From the NCBI RefSeq assembly GCF_018603905.1, contig NZ_JAHFZZ010000022.1, positions 1-64,000 on the forward strand: a DNA stretch of 64,000 nt, in the 5' to 3' direction. The stretch comes from Nonomuraea sp. NEAU-A123. Lineage in GTDB: Bacteria > Actinomycetota > Actinomycetes > Streptosporangiales > Streptosporangiaceae. Below the pieces are notes generated by a model. It was not told where the DNA came from. It worked only from the letters and a program-made list of their open reading frames with translations, and made no database searches. A program made the translations under genes and the position numbers. Shown here piece by piece: positions 35,855-43,363 of the stretch (its first letter is position 1; each line of letters opens with the position of its first letter).

Positions 35855-36412
35855 TTAGTCAAGGTCCGCGTCACCCGATGTCAGGTGGAGCAGCATGCGG
35901 GTGTTCCCCAGAGTGTTGGGCTTGACGTGTTCCAAGTCGAGGAACTCGGCGACACCCTCGTCGTACGAGGCCAGCAGCTCCGCGTAGACCTCTGGCGAGA
36001 CCGGAGTGCCCTGAACCGGGCGGAATCCATGCCTCGCGAAGAAATCGACCTCAAAAGTCAGACAGAATACCCGGCGCAGGCCGAGCTCTCGAGCGGTCAT
36101 GATCAAGGAAGAGACGATCCGGTGCCCGATTCCGAAGCCGCGGAACTCCGGATTGACGGCCACCGTGCGAATCTCCGCGAGATCCTCCCAAAGCACATGC
36201 AGCGCGCCGCAGCCGACCACCTGGCCACCGCGCTCGGCGATCCAGAACTCCTGCACGTCCTCGTACAGGGTGACGGTGGCCTTCTCCAGAAGCCGCGGTC
36301 CGGCCCCCGCGTAGGTGTCGACCAGGCGCCTGATCGTCCTGACATCTGGCGTGCGGGCACGCCGGACGACGACTTCCGTGTCCGGGACTGTCACTTCGGC
36401 GACCTGCTCCAT
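35855..36412 (-). CDS. argA: Amino-acid N-acetyltransferase (ArgA-type GNAT)
   Basis: A 185-residue GNAT like the short actinobacterial N-acetylglutamate synthase (Rv2747 type) that starts arginine synthesis. VRRARTPDVRTIRRLVDTYAG begins the fold; the acetyl-CoA site is VNPEFRGFGIGHRIVSSLI (Q/RxxGxG/A motif as RGFGIG); EVDFFARHGFRPV near residue 125 is typical. ATG 36412 gives the full N-terminus. Divergent from the riboswitch-controlled gene. A general GNAT role cannot be excluded but length and motif order favour ArgA. Confidence 0.85.
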   Translation of the reverse strand: MEQVAEVTVPDTEVVVRRARTPDVRTIRRLVDTYAGAGPRLLEKATVTLYEDVQEFWIAERGGQVVGCGALHVLWEDLAEIRTVAVNPEFRGFGIGHRIVSSLIMTARELGLRRVFCLTFEVDFFARHGFRPVQGTPVSPEVYAELLASYDEGVAEFLDLEHVKPNTLGNTRMLLHLTSGDADLD

Positions 36413-36642
36413 GGGTCTCCAGAGTACAGATCCGATTACGGCTCACCCCTAACTGCGACGTCTCCCCCATCTCATGACATCTGGTGGTTGATCGAACACG
36501 ATGGGGGATCCCTTGGTCTCTAGGCTTCCATGTCTTGGGGAACTTGGAGGAAAAAGGACATAAAGTCTGTTCTGTACGGCCAAGCACGAGACCCTCTCGT
36601 GACCCTTCGGTTGCGAAACCTCTACTGACTTGGCAGTTCTGG

Positions 36643-36671
36643 TTGAGCACGAACGCCGATTGCACTAGTGT
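36643..36671 (+). promoter_or_regulatory. Promoter of the c-di-AMP riboswitch transcript
   Basis: TTGAGC (36643-36648) and TAGTGT (36666-36671) are separated by 17 bp, predicting a start near 36678, where the riboswitch begins. The stretch 36413-36640 shows no other feature. Confidence 0.65.
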
Positions 36672-36677
36672 CCAGCG

Positions 36678-36857
36678 ACGATGTCACCCGCGCGAGCCAA
36701 GCGTGGAGACGCGCCCAATCTCCGCGAGGAGAACCGGGGACCCGCCGGTGGCGAGCTCATCCTGACGCCATCCTGGGGTGAATCCGAGCGGTTCGTTCGG
36801 TAGGGCTGCTCCGGCCCGAACCCGTCAGCTAACCCGGTAGGCGCCGATGAGAGGAGC
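36678..36857 (+). ncRNA. Cyclic di-AMP riboswitch (ydaO/yuaA type)
   Basis: The conserved core of this class is present in order: CCGGGGACCC (36734-36743), GGTGGCGAGC, GGGGTGAATCC (36775-36785), GGTAGGG, then CCCGAACCCGTCAGCTAAC and GGTAGGCG (to 36844), closing with GAGAGGAG, which contains the ribosome binding site of the next gene. Binding of c-di-AMP usually turns expression off. In actinobacteria this class commonly precedes cell-wall hydrolase genes, as here. Exact 5' boundary is estimated. Confidence 0.93.
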
Positions 36858-36863
36858 TGGTTG

Positions 36864-37907
36864 GTGAAGTACACCCGCAATCGCGAGGGGAAGCCGGCGG
36901 GCGCTCACGCCCGCCCTCCGGGATCCCGGAATGCCTCCACCCGCTTGGGTGTCATCGCGGCTGCCGTCGCCACCCTCCTCTTCGCCGTCCCCGTCGGCTC
37001 CGCCGCCGCCGATCCCAAGCCCTCGCTGAAGGCCCTGTCCAAGCAGGCCGAGGAGCTTCACACCCAGATCGAGACGCTCAGCGAGCAGTACAACGGCCAG
37101 CGGGAGAAGCTCAAGACCGCCAAGAAGGCGGTCGAGGCGGCCCAGAAGACGTTGGCCACCAGCGAGTCCGATCTGGCCACCAAGCGCGCCAAGGCCTCGA
37201 TGCTGGCCCAGAGCGCCTACATCAACGGCGGCCTCGGCCAGTCCCTGGCGTTCACCACCTCCGACGACCCCGAGAGCTTCCTCGACCGGGCGGCCACCAC
37301 CTACGCGATCGAGCAGCAGCAGGGCGCCGAGGTCAACCTGGTGACCGCGGCCAGGGAGGCCGCCGAGCGGGCCAGGACCAGCGCCAAGACGCGCATCGAC
37401 GAGGTGCAGAAGATCGTCGACGGCCTCGACACCAAGCGCGACAAGATCACCACGCTGGTCGCCAAGGTCGAGAGCAGCCTCTTCAAGCGCGCGATCGGCG
37501 AGGCGGGCCGTCCCGGCTCCCGCGCCGTGCGGGTCAATCTGCCGGTCATCGGCGCCGGCAAGGCCGCCATAGCCGCCAGGTGGGCGCTCACGCAGCAGCT
37601 CAAGCCCTACGTCTGGGGCGCCGAGGGCCCGAGCTCGTACGACTGCTCCGGCCTGGTGATGGCGGCCTACCAGCGGGTGGGCATCTCACTGCCGCACTAC
37701 ACCGGCGATCAGTGGACGGCCGGCCGGCACATCTCCAAAGAGGAGCTACGCGCCGGCGACCTGGTCTTCTTCTACGGCGACCTGCACCACGTCGGCATCT
37801 ACATCGGTGGCGGCATGATGGTCCACGCGCCGCAGACCGGCGACGTCGTACGCATCGCGTCCATCGCTCGCCGTCCGTTCGCGGGTGCCGTACGCATCGC
37901 CGACTGA
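36864..37907 (+). CDS. NlpC/P60 peptidoglycan endopeptidase (RipA-like)
   Basis: A 347-residue secreted cell-wall hydrolase. A signal peptide (residues about 26-49, ending SAAA) is followed by a long coiled coil (residues about 52-215), then the NlpC/P60 domain with catalytic Cys261 (YDCSGL), His309 (LHHVGIYIG) and His321. It should cut the D-iGlu-mDAP bond of stem peptides during growth or septation; the coiled coil often autoinhibits until partner binding. GTG 36864 lies 8 nt after GAGGAG, at the 3' edge of the c-di-AMP riboswitch, so its translation or transcription is set by that signal. TTG 36861 is a less likely start. Confidence 0.94.
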   Translation: MKYTRNREGKPAGAHARPPGSRNASTRLGVIAAAVATLLFAVPVGSAAADPKPSLKALSKQAEELHTQIETLSEQYNGQREKLKTAKKAVEAAQKTLATSESDLATKRAKASMLAQSAYINGGLGQSLAFTTSDDPESFLDRAATTYAIEQQQGAEVNLVTAAREAAERARTSAKTRIDEVQKIVDGLDTKRDKITTLVAKVESSLFKRAIGEAGRPGSRAVRVNLPVIGAGKAAIAARWALTQQLKPYVWGAEGPSSYDCSGLVMAAYQRVGISLPHYTGDQWTAGRHISKEELRAGDLVFFYGDLHHVGIYIGGGMMVHAPQTGDVVRIASIARRPFAGAVRIAD

Positions 37908-37925
37908 ACTTCCAGCGCTCTGACA

Positions 37926-37939
37926 GCCGGGGCTCCGGC
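37926..37939. terminator. Short hairpin between NlpC/P60 gene and LuxR-type gene
   Basis: GCCGG / CCGGC stem with a 4-nt GGCT loop between the convergent stop codons at 37907 and 37947. Weak, but the only candidate terminator in this 39-nt gap. Confidence 0.35.
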
Positions 37940-37946
37940 GGCGCGG

Positions 37947-38159
37947 TCAGATGAGTTGACGGCGGGCGGCCCAGGCCACAGCCTCGATCGCGGTGGCGAC
38001 TCCGATGCGGTCGCAGATACCCCGTAATCTCCGGCGTACCGTGCGCCCGCTGATATCCAGTCGTCTGCCCACTCGATCAACCGTGACTCCCTTGGCAAGC
38101 TCCGCCAGCAACGCCAGATCCGCATGGCTGAGCTCGACGCCTTCAGTGAGCACATACAT
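37947..38159 (-). CDS. Stand-alone LuxR-type helix-turn-helix protein
   Basis: A 70-residue protein consisting only of a LuxR/GerE-like DNA-binding domain: LSHADLALLAELAKGVTVDRVGRRLDISGRTVRRRLRGICDRIGVATAIEAVAWAARRQLI. The conserved four-helix pattern is complete (usual T/S-x-RE replaced by LSHADL; recognition helix SGRTVRRRL). No receiver or sensor domain. ATG 38159 has GGGAGGG upstream. Downstream of a good sigma-70-like promoter and a strong hairpin. Could be a growth-linked regulator or an antagonist of larger LuxR proteins; inference. Confidence 0.8.
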   Translation of the reverse strand: MYVLTEGVELSHADLALLAELAKGVTVDRVGRRLDISGRTVRRRLRGICDRIGVATAIEAVAWAARRQLI

Positions 38160-38187
38160 CGGGAGCCCTCCCCCCAACAGCAGAACT

Positions 38188-38223
38188 CGAGACGTCTCTG
38201 TCCGAGCAGAGCTGCTCGTCTCG
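38188..38223 (-). other. Two-tier hairpin in leader of LuxR-type gene
   Basis: CGAGACG/CGTCTCG (7 bp) encloses CTCTG/CAGAG (5 bp) with a TCCGAG loop. It occupies the very start of the predicted transcript, 29 nt before the ATG. Confidence 0.6.
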
Positions 38224-38226
38224 CAG

Positions 38227-38256
38227 AAGGTAAACGCATTCTGGAAAGGTCGTCAA
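38227..38256 (-). promoter_or_regulatory. Promoter of LuxR-type gene
   Basis: On the minus strand TTGACG (38256-38251), an 18-nt spacer and TACCTT (38232-38227). Predicted start near 38220. Confidence 0.6.
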
Positions 38257-38306
38257 GCAAGCCAATCCTCACATTTGACGATCGACGTTGACATGATCCT
38301 CTGTAT

Positions 38307-38498
38307 GTGAAGTACTCGCCATATGACGACACGCTTCGCGGCCTGATGAGCGAGCACAGCCATCCTTACAACGACTCCGACCCACCTCCGCCGAGCGTCA
38401 CGAACATGCCGGGCTTCGGTCCCTGGGACGTGGATTTCCCTCCACACTCCATATACGAAATATCGGGAAATACAGCGGCGTTGGCCACTCTTTCGTAA
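38307..38498 (+). CDS. Possible small ORF of unknown function
   Basis: GTG 38307, or ATG 38346, opens a frame of 63 or 50 codons rich in Pro, Ser, Asp and aromatic residues, ending GNTAALATLS. A consensus TTGACA lies at 38288-38293 and a second TTGACG at 38275. GC is lower than around it, codon bias is weak and no ribosome binding site stands out. It might be a small secreted or precursor peptide, but no processing or modification gene is adjacent. Confidence 0.3.
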   Translation: MKYSPYDDTLRGLMSEHSHPYNDSDPPPPSVTNMPGFGPWDVDFPPHSIYEISGNTAALATLS

Positions 38499-38945
38499 CC
38501 GGGGCGGGCGGTACGTTCGCGGCCTCGTATGAGCCCTGCTGCGCGATCCCCGTTTCGGACACGGCTCCGACCCGCTCGGCAAAGGCGATCCGACAGAGCC
38601 GGTGGAATCGTTCGCGCTCGTGCACTCCACGGACCGACCACTGCCGCCGGCGCGAGTTGGGCAAGAGAGAGCGATCGCTACCGAGCCGATCCGGGCGCTG
38701 CCGGACGAGGCCGAGCTGATCGCCGGCCGCGTTCTCCTATTCGCCGCCCGACACGAGACCGCTGTCAACCTCACCGCCGACGGCGTCCTGAACGTTCCCC
38801 TGCACGGCCGCCCGCCCCAAGCCGCCGAACAGCCCAGAAGTCGTCGAGGAAGTGCCCCCGCCGATCCAAGCTCACGCTGAGGTTCGTCCGCCGAGTGGTC
38901 CGTCCGCGGATCTGGCGTCGGGGGTGCTCCGGCCCGTAAGCCTCA
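38499..38945. other. Non-coding or decayed stretch
   Basis: About 450 nt. The plus-strand frame 38533-38880, opening after a TGA, has fair coding character in its second half (ALPDEAELIAGRVLLFAARHE ... DGVLNVPLHGRP) but no start signal or recognisable family, so it may be a gene remnant. At 38902-38927 it carries an exact 26-bp copy of part of the oxidoreductase gene at 40010-40035. Confidence 0.4.
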
Positions 38946-39344
38946 TCAGGCGGTGGCGTCGTACGTCTTCCTGGCCGCTTCGACGGTCTGGATGTTGGCC
39001 TCGGCCCAGCCCTTGATCGCGGCCACCAGCGGCATCAGGCTCTCGCCGAGCGGTGTGAGCTCGTAGTCGACCCGGACCGGCACCGAGGGCGTGACCGTGC
39101 GCCGCACCAGGCCGTCGCGCTCCAGCCCGCGCAGCGTCTGGGTGAGCATCTTCTGGCTGACGCCCGCGATGCGCCTGGACAGGTCGCTGTAGCGGCGAGG
39201 CCCGCCGGCCAGGCCGGTGAGCACCAGCGTCACCCATTTGTCGCTGAGCCGGTCGAGCAGCTTCCTCGACGGGCACTCCGCGAAGTAGGCGTCGAACGCC
39301 TGCTTGGCCTCCTCGCGCCGGTCGGCCGCCGTGGTCGTCGCCAT
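38946..39344 (-). CDS. HxlR family transcriptional regulator
   Basis: A 132-residue winged-helix regulator. CPSRKLLDRLSDKWVTLVLTGLAGGPRRYSDLSRRIAGVSQKMLTQTLRGLERDGLVRRT is the HxlR signature with the early cysteine (in ECPSRKL), which in some relatives (HypR, YodB) senses electrophiles or quinones. ATG 39344 with GGAGGG upstream is preferred to the codon at 39371. Divergent from a quinone-oxidoreductase-like gene, the classic arrangement for a self-contained electrophile response. Confidence 0.9.
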   Translation of the reverse strand: MATTTAADRREEAKQAFDAYFAECPSRKLLDRLSDKWVTLVLTGLAGGPRRYSDLSRRIAGVSQKMLTQTLRGLERDGLVRRTVTPSVPVRVDYELTPLGESLMPLVAAIKGWAEANIQTVEAARKTYDATA

Positions 39345-39385
39345 TCTCGTCCCTCCAGGTGAGTTACGCACTCACAGGTGCCTAC

Positions 39386-39415
39386 TTACTAGAAGAGAGT
39401 AACTTCTCCTAGGGT
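39386..39415. promoter_or_regulatory. HxlR operator and leaderless promoter of oxidoreductase
   Basis: TTACT-AGAAGAG-AGTAA (39386-39402) is a dyad of the type bound by HxlR regulators. TAGGGT (39410-39415) is a -10 lying 7 nt before the ATG at 39423, implying a leaderless message that a bound regulator would block. Confidence 0.6.
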
Positions 39416-39422
39416 CGTAGGC

Positions 39423-40352
39423 ATGACGAACATGCGCGCGCTCATCGGCGGCACCGGCTCCCCACGGCTCGTGGAGGTGCCGGTGCCGGAGGCGGGACCG
39501 GGACAGGTGCGGATCAGGATGGCGGCGGCCGGGGTGAACCCCTTCGACCTGGCGGTGGCCGCGGGGACGCTGGCCGACCACGGCGTGGCCAGGAAGCTGG
39601 ATTCCTACGGGCTCGGCTTCGACGTGGCCGGGACGGTCGACCAGGTGGGCGAAGGGGTCACCCACCGGATCGGGGACGAGGTGATCGCGCTGGTGGGCCG
39701 GCTGGAGCTGCCGGTCAAGGCGCAGGCCGAGTACGTCGTGGTCGACGCCTCGGCCGTGGCGAGGGCGCCCCGGGGCGCGTCGGCCGTGGCGGCGGCGACG
39801 ATCCCGCTCAACGCGTTGACCGCCTGGCAGGCGCTGGACCGCGCCCGGCTCGCTCCGGGGCGGACGCTGCTCGTGACGGGCGCCGCGGGAGCCGTCGGCG
39901 GCTACCTGGTCGAGCTGGGCGCGGTGCGGGGTCTCCGGGTGGTGGCGGCGGCCGGAGACGGCGACGAGGAGCTCGTACGCGGGCTGGGCGCCGAATGGTT
40001 CGTTCCCCGGTCCGCGGATCTGGCGTCGGGGGTGCGGTCTCTGGTGCCCGGTGGCGTGGACGCGGTCGTGGACGCGGCGGTGCTGGGGCTGGGCGCGCTC
40101 GACGCCGTACGGGACGGTGGCACGTACGTCTCGTTGACGCCCGGTGCGACGGTCATCCCGCTGCGTGGCACGGACGTCGCGTCGGTGTTCTTCAGGGCGG
40201 ACGCGGACCAGCTCGCCGAGGTGGTGCGCCTGGTGGAGGCGGGCCGGGTCACGCTGCGCGTCGCGGGCACGTACCCGCTGGAGAAGGCCGCCGACGCGCA
40301 CGCCCGCCTCGCGGCAGGCGGCGTGCGCGGCCGCCTCGTACTGGTGCCGTGA
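39423..40352 (+). CDS. Zinc-less NAD(P)-dependent quinone oxidoreductase-like protein
   Basis: A 309-residue medium-chain dehydrogenase/reductase of the quinone oxidoreductase group. GroES-like start (PAGxGQVRIRMAAAGVNPFDLAV), GFDVAGTVDQVGEGV, then the nucleotide fold with LLVTGAAGAVGGYLVELGA; the catalytic and structural zinc cysteines of alcohol dehydrogenases are missing. Reduces quinones or enones with NADPH. Divergent from hxlR, which probably represses it until reactive quinones appear. Contains one copy of the 26-bp repeat. Confidence 0.9.
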   Translation: MTNMRALIGGTGSPRLVEVPVPEAGPGQVRIRMAAAGVNPFDLAVAAGTLADHGVARKLDSYGLGFDVAGTVDQVGEGVTHRIGDEVIALVGRLELPVKAQAEYVVVDASAVARAPRGASAVAAATIPLNALTAWQALDRARLAPGRTLLVTGAAGAVGGYLVELGAVRGLRVVAAAGDGDEELVRGLGAEWFVPRSADLASGVRSLVPGGVDAVVDAAVLGLGALDAVRDGGTYVSLTPGATVIPLRGTDVASVFFRADADQLAEVVRLVEAGRVTLRVAGTYPLEKAADAHARLAAGGVRGRLVLVP

Positions 40353-40365
40353 GCCGCGCGACACA

Positions 40366-40396
40366 TCGGCCGGTGATCCAGCTACTCACCGGCCGA
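40366..40396. terminator. Bidirectional terminator between oxidoreductase and lysS
   Basis: TCGGCCGGTGA and TCACCGGCCGA are perfectly complementary over 11 bp with a 9-nt loop, between convergent stops at 40352 and 40422. Confidence 0.85.
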
Positions 40397-40421
40397 GTGC
40401 CGTACGACATGGCCGGGCGGG

Positions 40422-41903
40422 TTAGTGGGTCGGCTTGACCAGCGGGAACAGGATCGTCTCCCGGATGTTCTTGCCGGTGAAGGCCATGATCATCCGGTCG
40501 ATGCCGGCGCCCATGCCACCCGTGGGCGGCATGGCGTACTCCAGGGCCTGCAGGAAGTCCTCGTCGAGCTGCATGGCCTCCGGGTCGCCCCCGGCGGCCA
40601 GCAGGGACTGCTCGACCAGGCGGCGGCGCTGCTCGATCGGGTCGACGAGCTCGGAATAGGCGGTGCCCAGCTCGGTGCCGAACCCGATGAGGTCCCACTT
40701 CTCGGTCAGCAGCGGGTTGTCGCGGTGCTGGCGGGTCAGCGGCGAGGTCTCCAGCGGGTAGTCCATGACGAACGTCGGCTGGATGAGTGTGTGCTCGACA
40801 AGGGCCTCGAAGATCTCCTGGACGAGCTTGCCCTGGCCCCACTTCGGGTCCCAGTGGACATCCCGCTTGTCAGCAAATTTCCGGACCTGCTCGATCGGCG
40901 TGTCGGTGGTGACCTCTTCGCCGAGCGCCTCCGACACCGTCCCGTACAGCGTGACGCGCGGCCACTCCGGGATGCCCAGGTCCACCTCGACGCCGTCGTG
41001 GACGACCACCGAGGTGCCCAGCGCGGCCACGACGGCCTTCTGGTACATCCGCTGGGTCAGGTCGGCCATGTCGTTGTAGTCGAGGTAGGTGCCGTACGCC
41101 TCGAGCATGGTGAACTCGGGGTTGTGCGTGGAGTCCGCGCCCTCGTTGCGGAAGTTGCGGCTGATCTCGAAGACCTTCTCGATGCCGCCGACCACGAGCC
41201 GCTTCAGATAGAGCTCGATCGCGATGCGAAGGTAGAGCTCCATGTCGTAGGCGTTGATGTGGGTCTTGAACGGCCGGGCCGCCGCGCCGCCGTGGATCGG
41301 CTGCAGCATGGGCGTCTCGACCTCGAGGTAGCCCTCCTCGTGCCAGAAGTCACGCACCGCGCGCACGGTGGCGCTGCGGATGCGGGCCATCTCCCTCGCC
41401 TCGTCGTTGACGATGAGGTCGACGTAGCGCTGGCGGACCCGGGCCTCGGGGTCGGTGAGGCCGACGTGCTTCTCCGGCAGCGGGCGCAGGCACTTGGCGG
41501 TGATCTGCCAGCGGTCGGCCAGGATCGACAGCTCGCCGCGGCGGGAGGTGATCACCTCGCCCTCCACGCCCACGTGGTCGCCCAGGTCGACGTCGCGCTT
41601 CCAGGCCGCGAGCGACTCCTCGCCGACCTTGTCGAGCGAGATCATCACCTGCAGGTCGCCGCCGCCGTCGCGGAGCGTGGCGAAGCAGAGCTTGCCGCCC
41701 ACGCGGTTGAGCATGACGCGGCCCGCCACGCCGACCTTGTCGCCGGTCGCGGTGTCCGGGTCGAGGCCCTGGTATTTCTCCCTGACCTCGGCGTTGGTCG
41801 CCGTGCGGGGAAAGGTCACCGGGTAAGGATCGACGCCCTCACTGCGAAGGCGGTCGAGCTTCTCCCTCCGGATGCGCATCTGCTCGGGAAGTTCGTCGCT
41901 CAC
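40422..41903 (-). CDS. lysS: Lysyl-tRNA synthetase, class II
   Basis: A 493-residue class II lysyl-tRNA synthetase. OB-fold anticodon domain (residues about 55-150, GRVMLNRVGGKLCFATLRD), motif 2 FRNEGADSTHNPEFTMLE and motif 3 GGMGAGIDRMIMAFTG with the terminal NIRETILFPLVKP. GTG 41903 (VSDELPEQMRIRREKL) is chosen as the upstream extension is non-conserved. On the minus strand TACTCT lies 8 nt before the GTG, so a leaderless message is possible. In mycobacteria the gene lies in the same lsr2-coaX interval. Confidence 0.97.
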   Translation of the reverse strand: MSDELPEQMRIRREKLDRLRSEGVDPYPVTFPRTATNAEVREKYQGLDPDTATGDKVGVAGRVMLNRVGGKLCFATLRDGGGDLQVMISLDKVGEESLAAWKRDVDLGDHVGVEGEVITSRRGELSILADRWQITAKCLRPLPEKHVGLTDPEARVRQRYVDLIVNDEAREMARIRSATVRAVRDFWHEEGYLEVETPMLQPIHGGAAARPFKTHINAYDMELYLRIAIELYLKRLVVGGIEKVFEISRNFRNEGADSTHNPEFTMLEAYGTYLDYNDMADLTQRMYQKAVVAALGTSVVVHDGVEVDLGIPEWPRVTLYGTVSEALGEEVTTDTPIEQVRKFADKRDVHWDPKWGQGKLVQEIFEALVEHTLIQPTFVMDYPLETSPLTRQHRDNPLLTEKWDLIGFGTELGTAYSELVDPIEQRRRLVEQSLLAAGGDPEAMQLDEDFLQALEYAMPPTGGMGAGIDRMIMAFTGKNIRETILFPLVKPTH

Positions 41904-42049
41904 AGCATCAAAGAGTAGGGGATATGGCGAACTGCAAGGGCTCGTCACCTCTCTGCAGGGTGCTTGCAAGAGCTCCCCCGTACTAATGACACATCGAGCT
42001 CAGGGGGGGACCGGCAAAGTGCCGGCCCAGGGGAGCTCAAGGAGAAATC

Positions 42050-42526
42050 ATGATGAAGAAGCTCGCGACCGGCCTCGCCGCCGTCGCCGCCACGAGCGCG
42101 CTGGCCTTAGCGCTGCCCACGGCCGCCAGCGCCAGCACCAGCGACGACGACTACTCCGACTACTGGGGCCCGGTTTACTCGCAGCACCACCAGGCCCAGG
42201 CCTCCGGCTGGGTCGGGGTGGAGTGGGACGACGATCAGGAGTCGAACACGGTCAGCGTCAAGGGCAAGCTCTGGGACCTGGACAACCGCAGCTACCACGA
42301 GGGCGGCAAGTGCGCGTACGTGAAGTTCCAGGCCAGCGACTTCGACGATGACTGGTCGACGGTCTACACCAAGAAGTACTGCGGCTACCCCGCCTACAAG
42401 CGCTTCTCCTTCACCACCGACGACGCCTCCAGCCTCCGGGTGAAGGTCTGCCAGATCGACCTCCACGGCAGCTACCCGAAGAACTGCGGCCCCTGGGAGT
42501 ACCTGTACACCAACGAATCCGAGTAA
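42050..42526 (+). CDS. Small secreted protein of unknown function
   Basis: A 158-residue exported protein. A strong signal peptide (MMKKLATGLAAVAATSALALALPTAASA, cleavage near residue 28) is followed by a beta-rich, Asp/Tyr-rich domain with four cysteines (KCAYVKF, KKYCGY, KVCQIDL, KNCGPW), which likely form two disulfides. GAGTW-like VGVEWDDDQESNTVSVKGKLWDLDNRS suggests a small beta-sandwich. Good ribosome binding site (AAGGAGA). Similar short secreted proteins abound in actinomycetes; function unknown. A hairpin (CCGGC/GCCGG, 42011-42025) sits in its leader. Confidence 0.82.
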   Translation: MMKKLATGLAAVAATSALALALPTAASASTSDDDYSDYWGPVYSQHHQAQASGWVGVEWDDDQESNTVSVKGKLWDLDNRSYHEGGKCAYVKFQASDFDDDWSTVYTKKYCGYPAYKRFSFTTDDASSLRVKVCQIDLHGSYPKNCGPWEYLYTNESE

Positions 42527-42542
42527 GACGGTCCAAGTACGC

Positions 42543-42575
42543 AAGCGGCCCCCTCACCCGAGCGGGGGGCCGCTT
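42543..42575. terminator. Bidirectional terminator between secreted protein and coaX
   Basis: AAGCGGCCCCC and the run GGGGGGCCGCTT pair over about 12 bp with A/T flanks, between the convergent stops at 42526 and 42578. Confidence 0.85.
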
Positions 42576-42577
42576 GT

Positions 42578-43360
42578 TCATGTCGTGTTGCGGTTGTAGA
42601 TCAGGCGCAGGCCGATCAGCGTCAGCCATGGCTCATGCACGTCGATCGAGCGCGACTCGCCCACCACCAGCGCCGCGTGGCCGCCGGTGGCCACCACGGT
42701 CACCTCGTCGGGGTCGTCGGCCAGCTCGGCCGTCATCCGCTCGACGATGCCGTCGACCTGGCCCGCGAAGCCGTAGATGATGCCGGCCTGGAGCGCTTCG
42801 ACCGTGTTCTTGGCGATGACCGAGCGCGGCCTGACCAGCTCCACCTTGTGCAGCTGGGCGCCCGCCGCCGCCAGGGCGTCGACGGAGATCTCGATGCCGG
42901 GCGCGGTGACCGCGCCGATGTACTCGCCCTTGGCCGACACCGCGTCGAACGAGGTCGCGGTGCCGAAGTCGACGATGACACAGGGGCCGCCGTACTGGTC
43001 GATGGCCGCCAGCGCGTTGACGATCCGGTCGCTGCCGACCTCCTTGGGGTTGTCCATGCGGACGGGCACGCCCGTGCGGATGCCCGGCTCCACGATCACC
43101 GCGGTCACGTCGCCGTAGTAGCGGCGGCACATCTCGCGCATCTCGTTGAGCACGCTCGGCACGGTCGAGCAGATCGCGATGCCGCTGACATCGGCTCCCT
43201 TGAGCAACGGCGACTGGCCGAGCAGTCCCTGGAGCACGACCGCGATCTCGTCGGCTGTGCGGCGGGCGTCCGTGGCCAGCCGCCAGTGCTCGATGACCTC
43301 CTCGCCCTCGAACAGGCCGAGCACCGTGTGCGTGTTGCCGACGTCGATCGTTAGCAGCAT
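42578..43360 (-). CDS. coaX: Type III pantothenate kinase
   Basis: A 260-residue ASKHA-fold kinase for the first step of CoA synthesis. P-loop-like DVGNTHTVLGLFEG at residues 5-18, the pantothenate site around DNPKEVGSDRIVNALAA, and VIVDFGTATSFDAV carrying the conserved Asp; C-terminal TGGHAALVVGES. Requires a monovalent cation as a family trait. It follows the nadB-nadC fusion with a 3-nt gap, so both lie in one operon with panC further upstream. Confidence 0.96.
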   Translation of the reverse strand: MLLTIDVGNTHTVLGLFEGEEVIEHWRLATDARRTADEIAVVLQGLLGQSPLLKGADVSGIAICSTVPSVLNEMREMCRRYYGDVTAVIVEPGIRTGVPVRMDNPKEVGSDRIVNALAAIDQYGGPCVIVDFGTATSFDAVSAKGEYIGAVTAPGIEISVDALAAAGAQLHKVELVRPRSVIAKNTVEALQAGIIYGFAGQVDGIVERMTAELADDPDEVTVVATGGHAALVVGESRSIDVHEPWLTLIGLRLIYNRNTT

Positions 43361-43363
43361 CGA

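Larger units (their letters stand above)
38902..40035 (+). repeat. Exact 26-bp direct repeat (38902-38927 and 40010-40035)
   Basis: The same 26 bases, GTCCGCGGATCTGG through GGGGGTGC, occur in the intergenic stretch and inside the oxidoreductase gene, 1,108 bp apart. Left flanks also match loosely (CCGARTGGT). The copies bracket hxlR and the first two thirds of the oxidoreductase gene. Confidence 0.85.
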
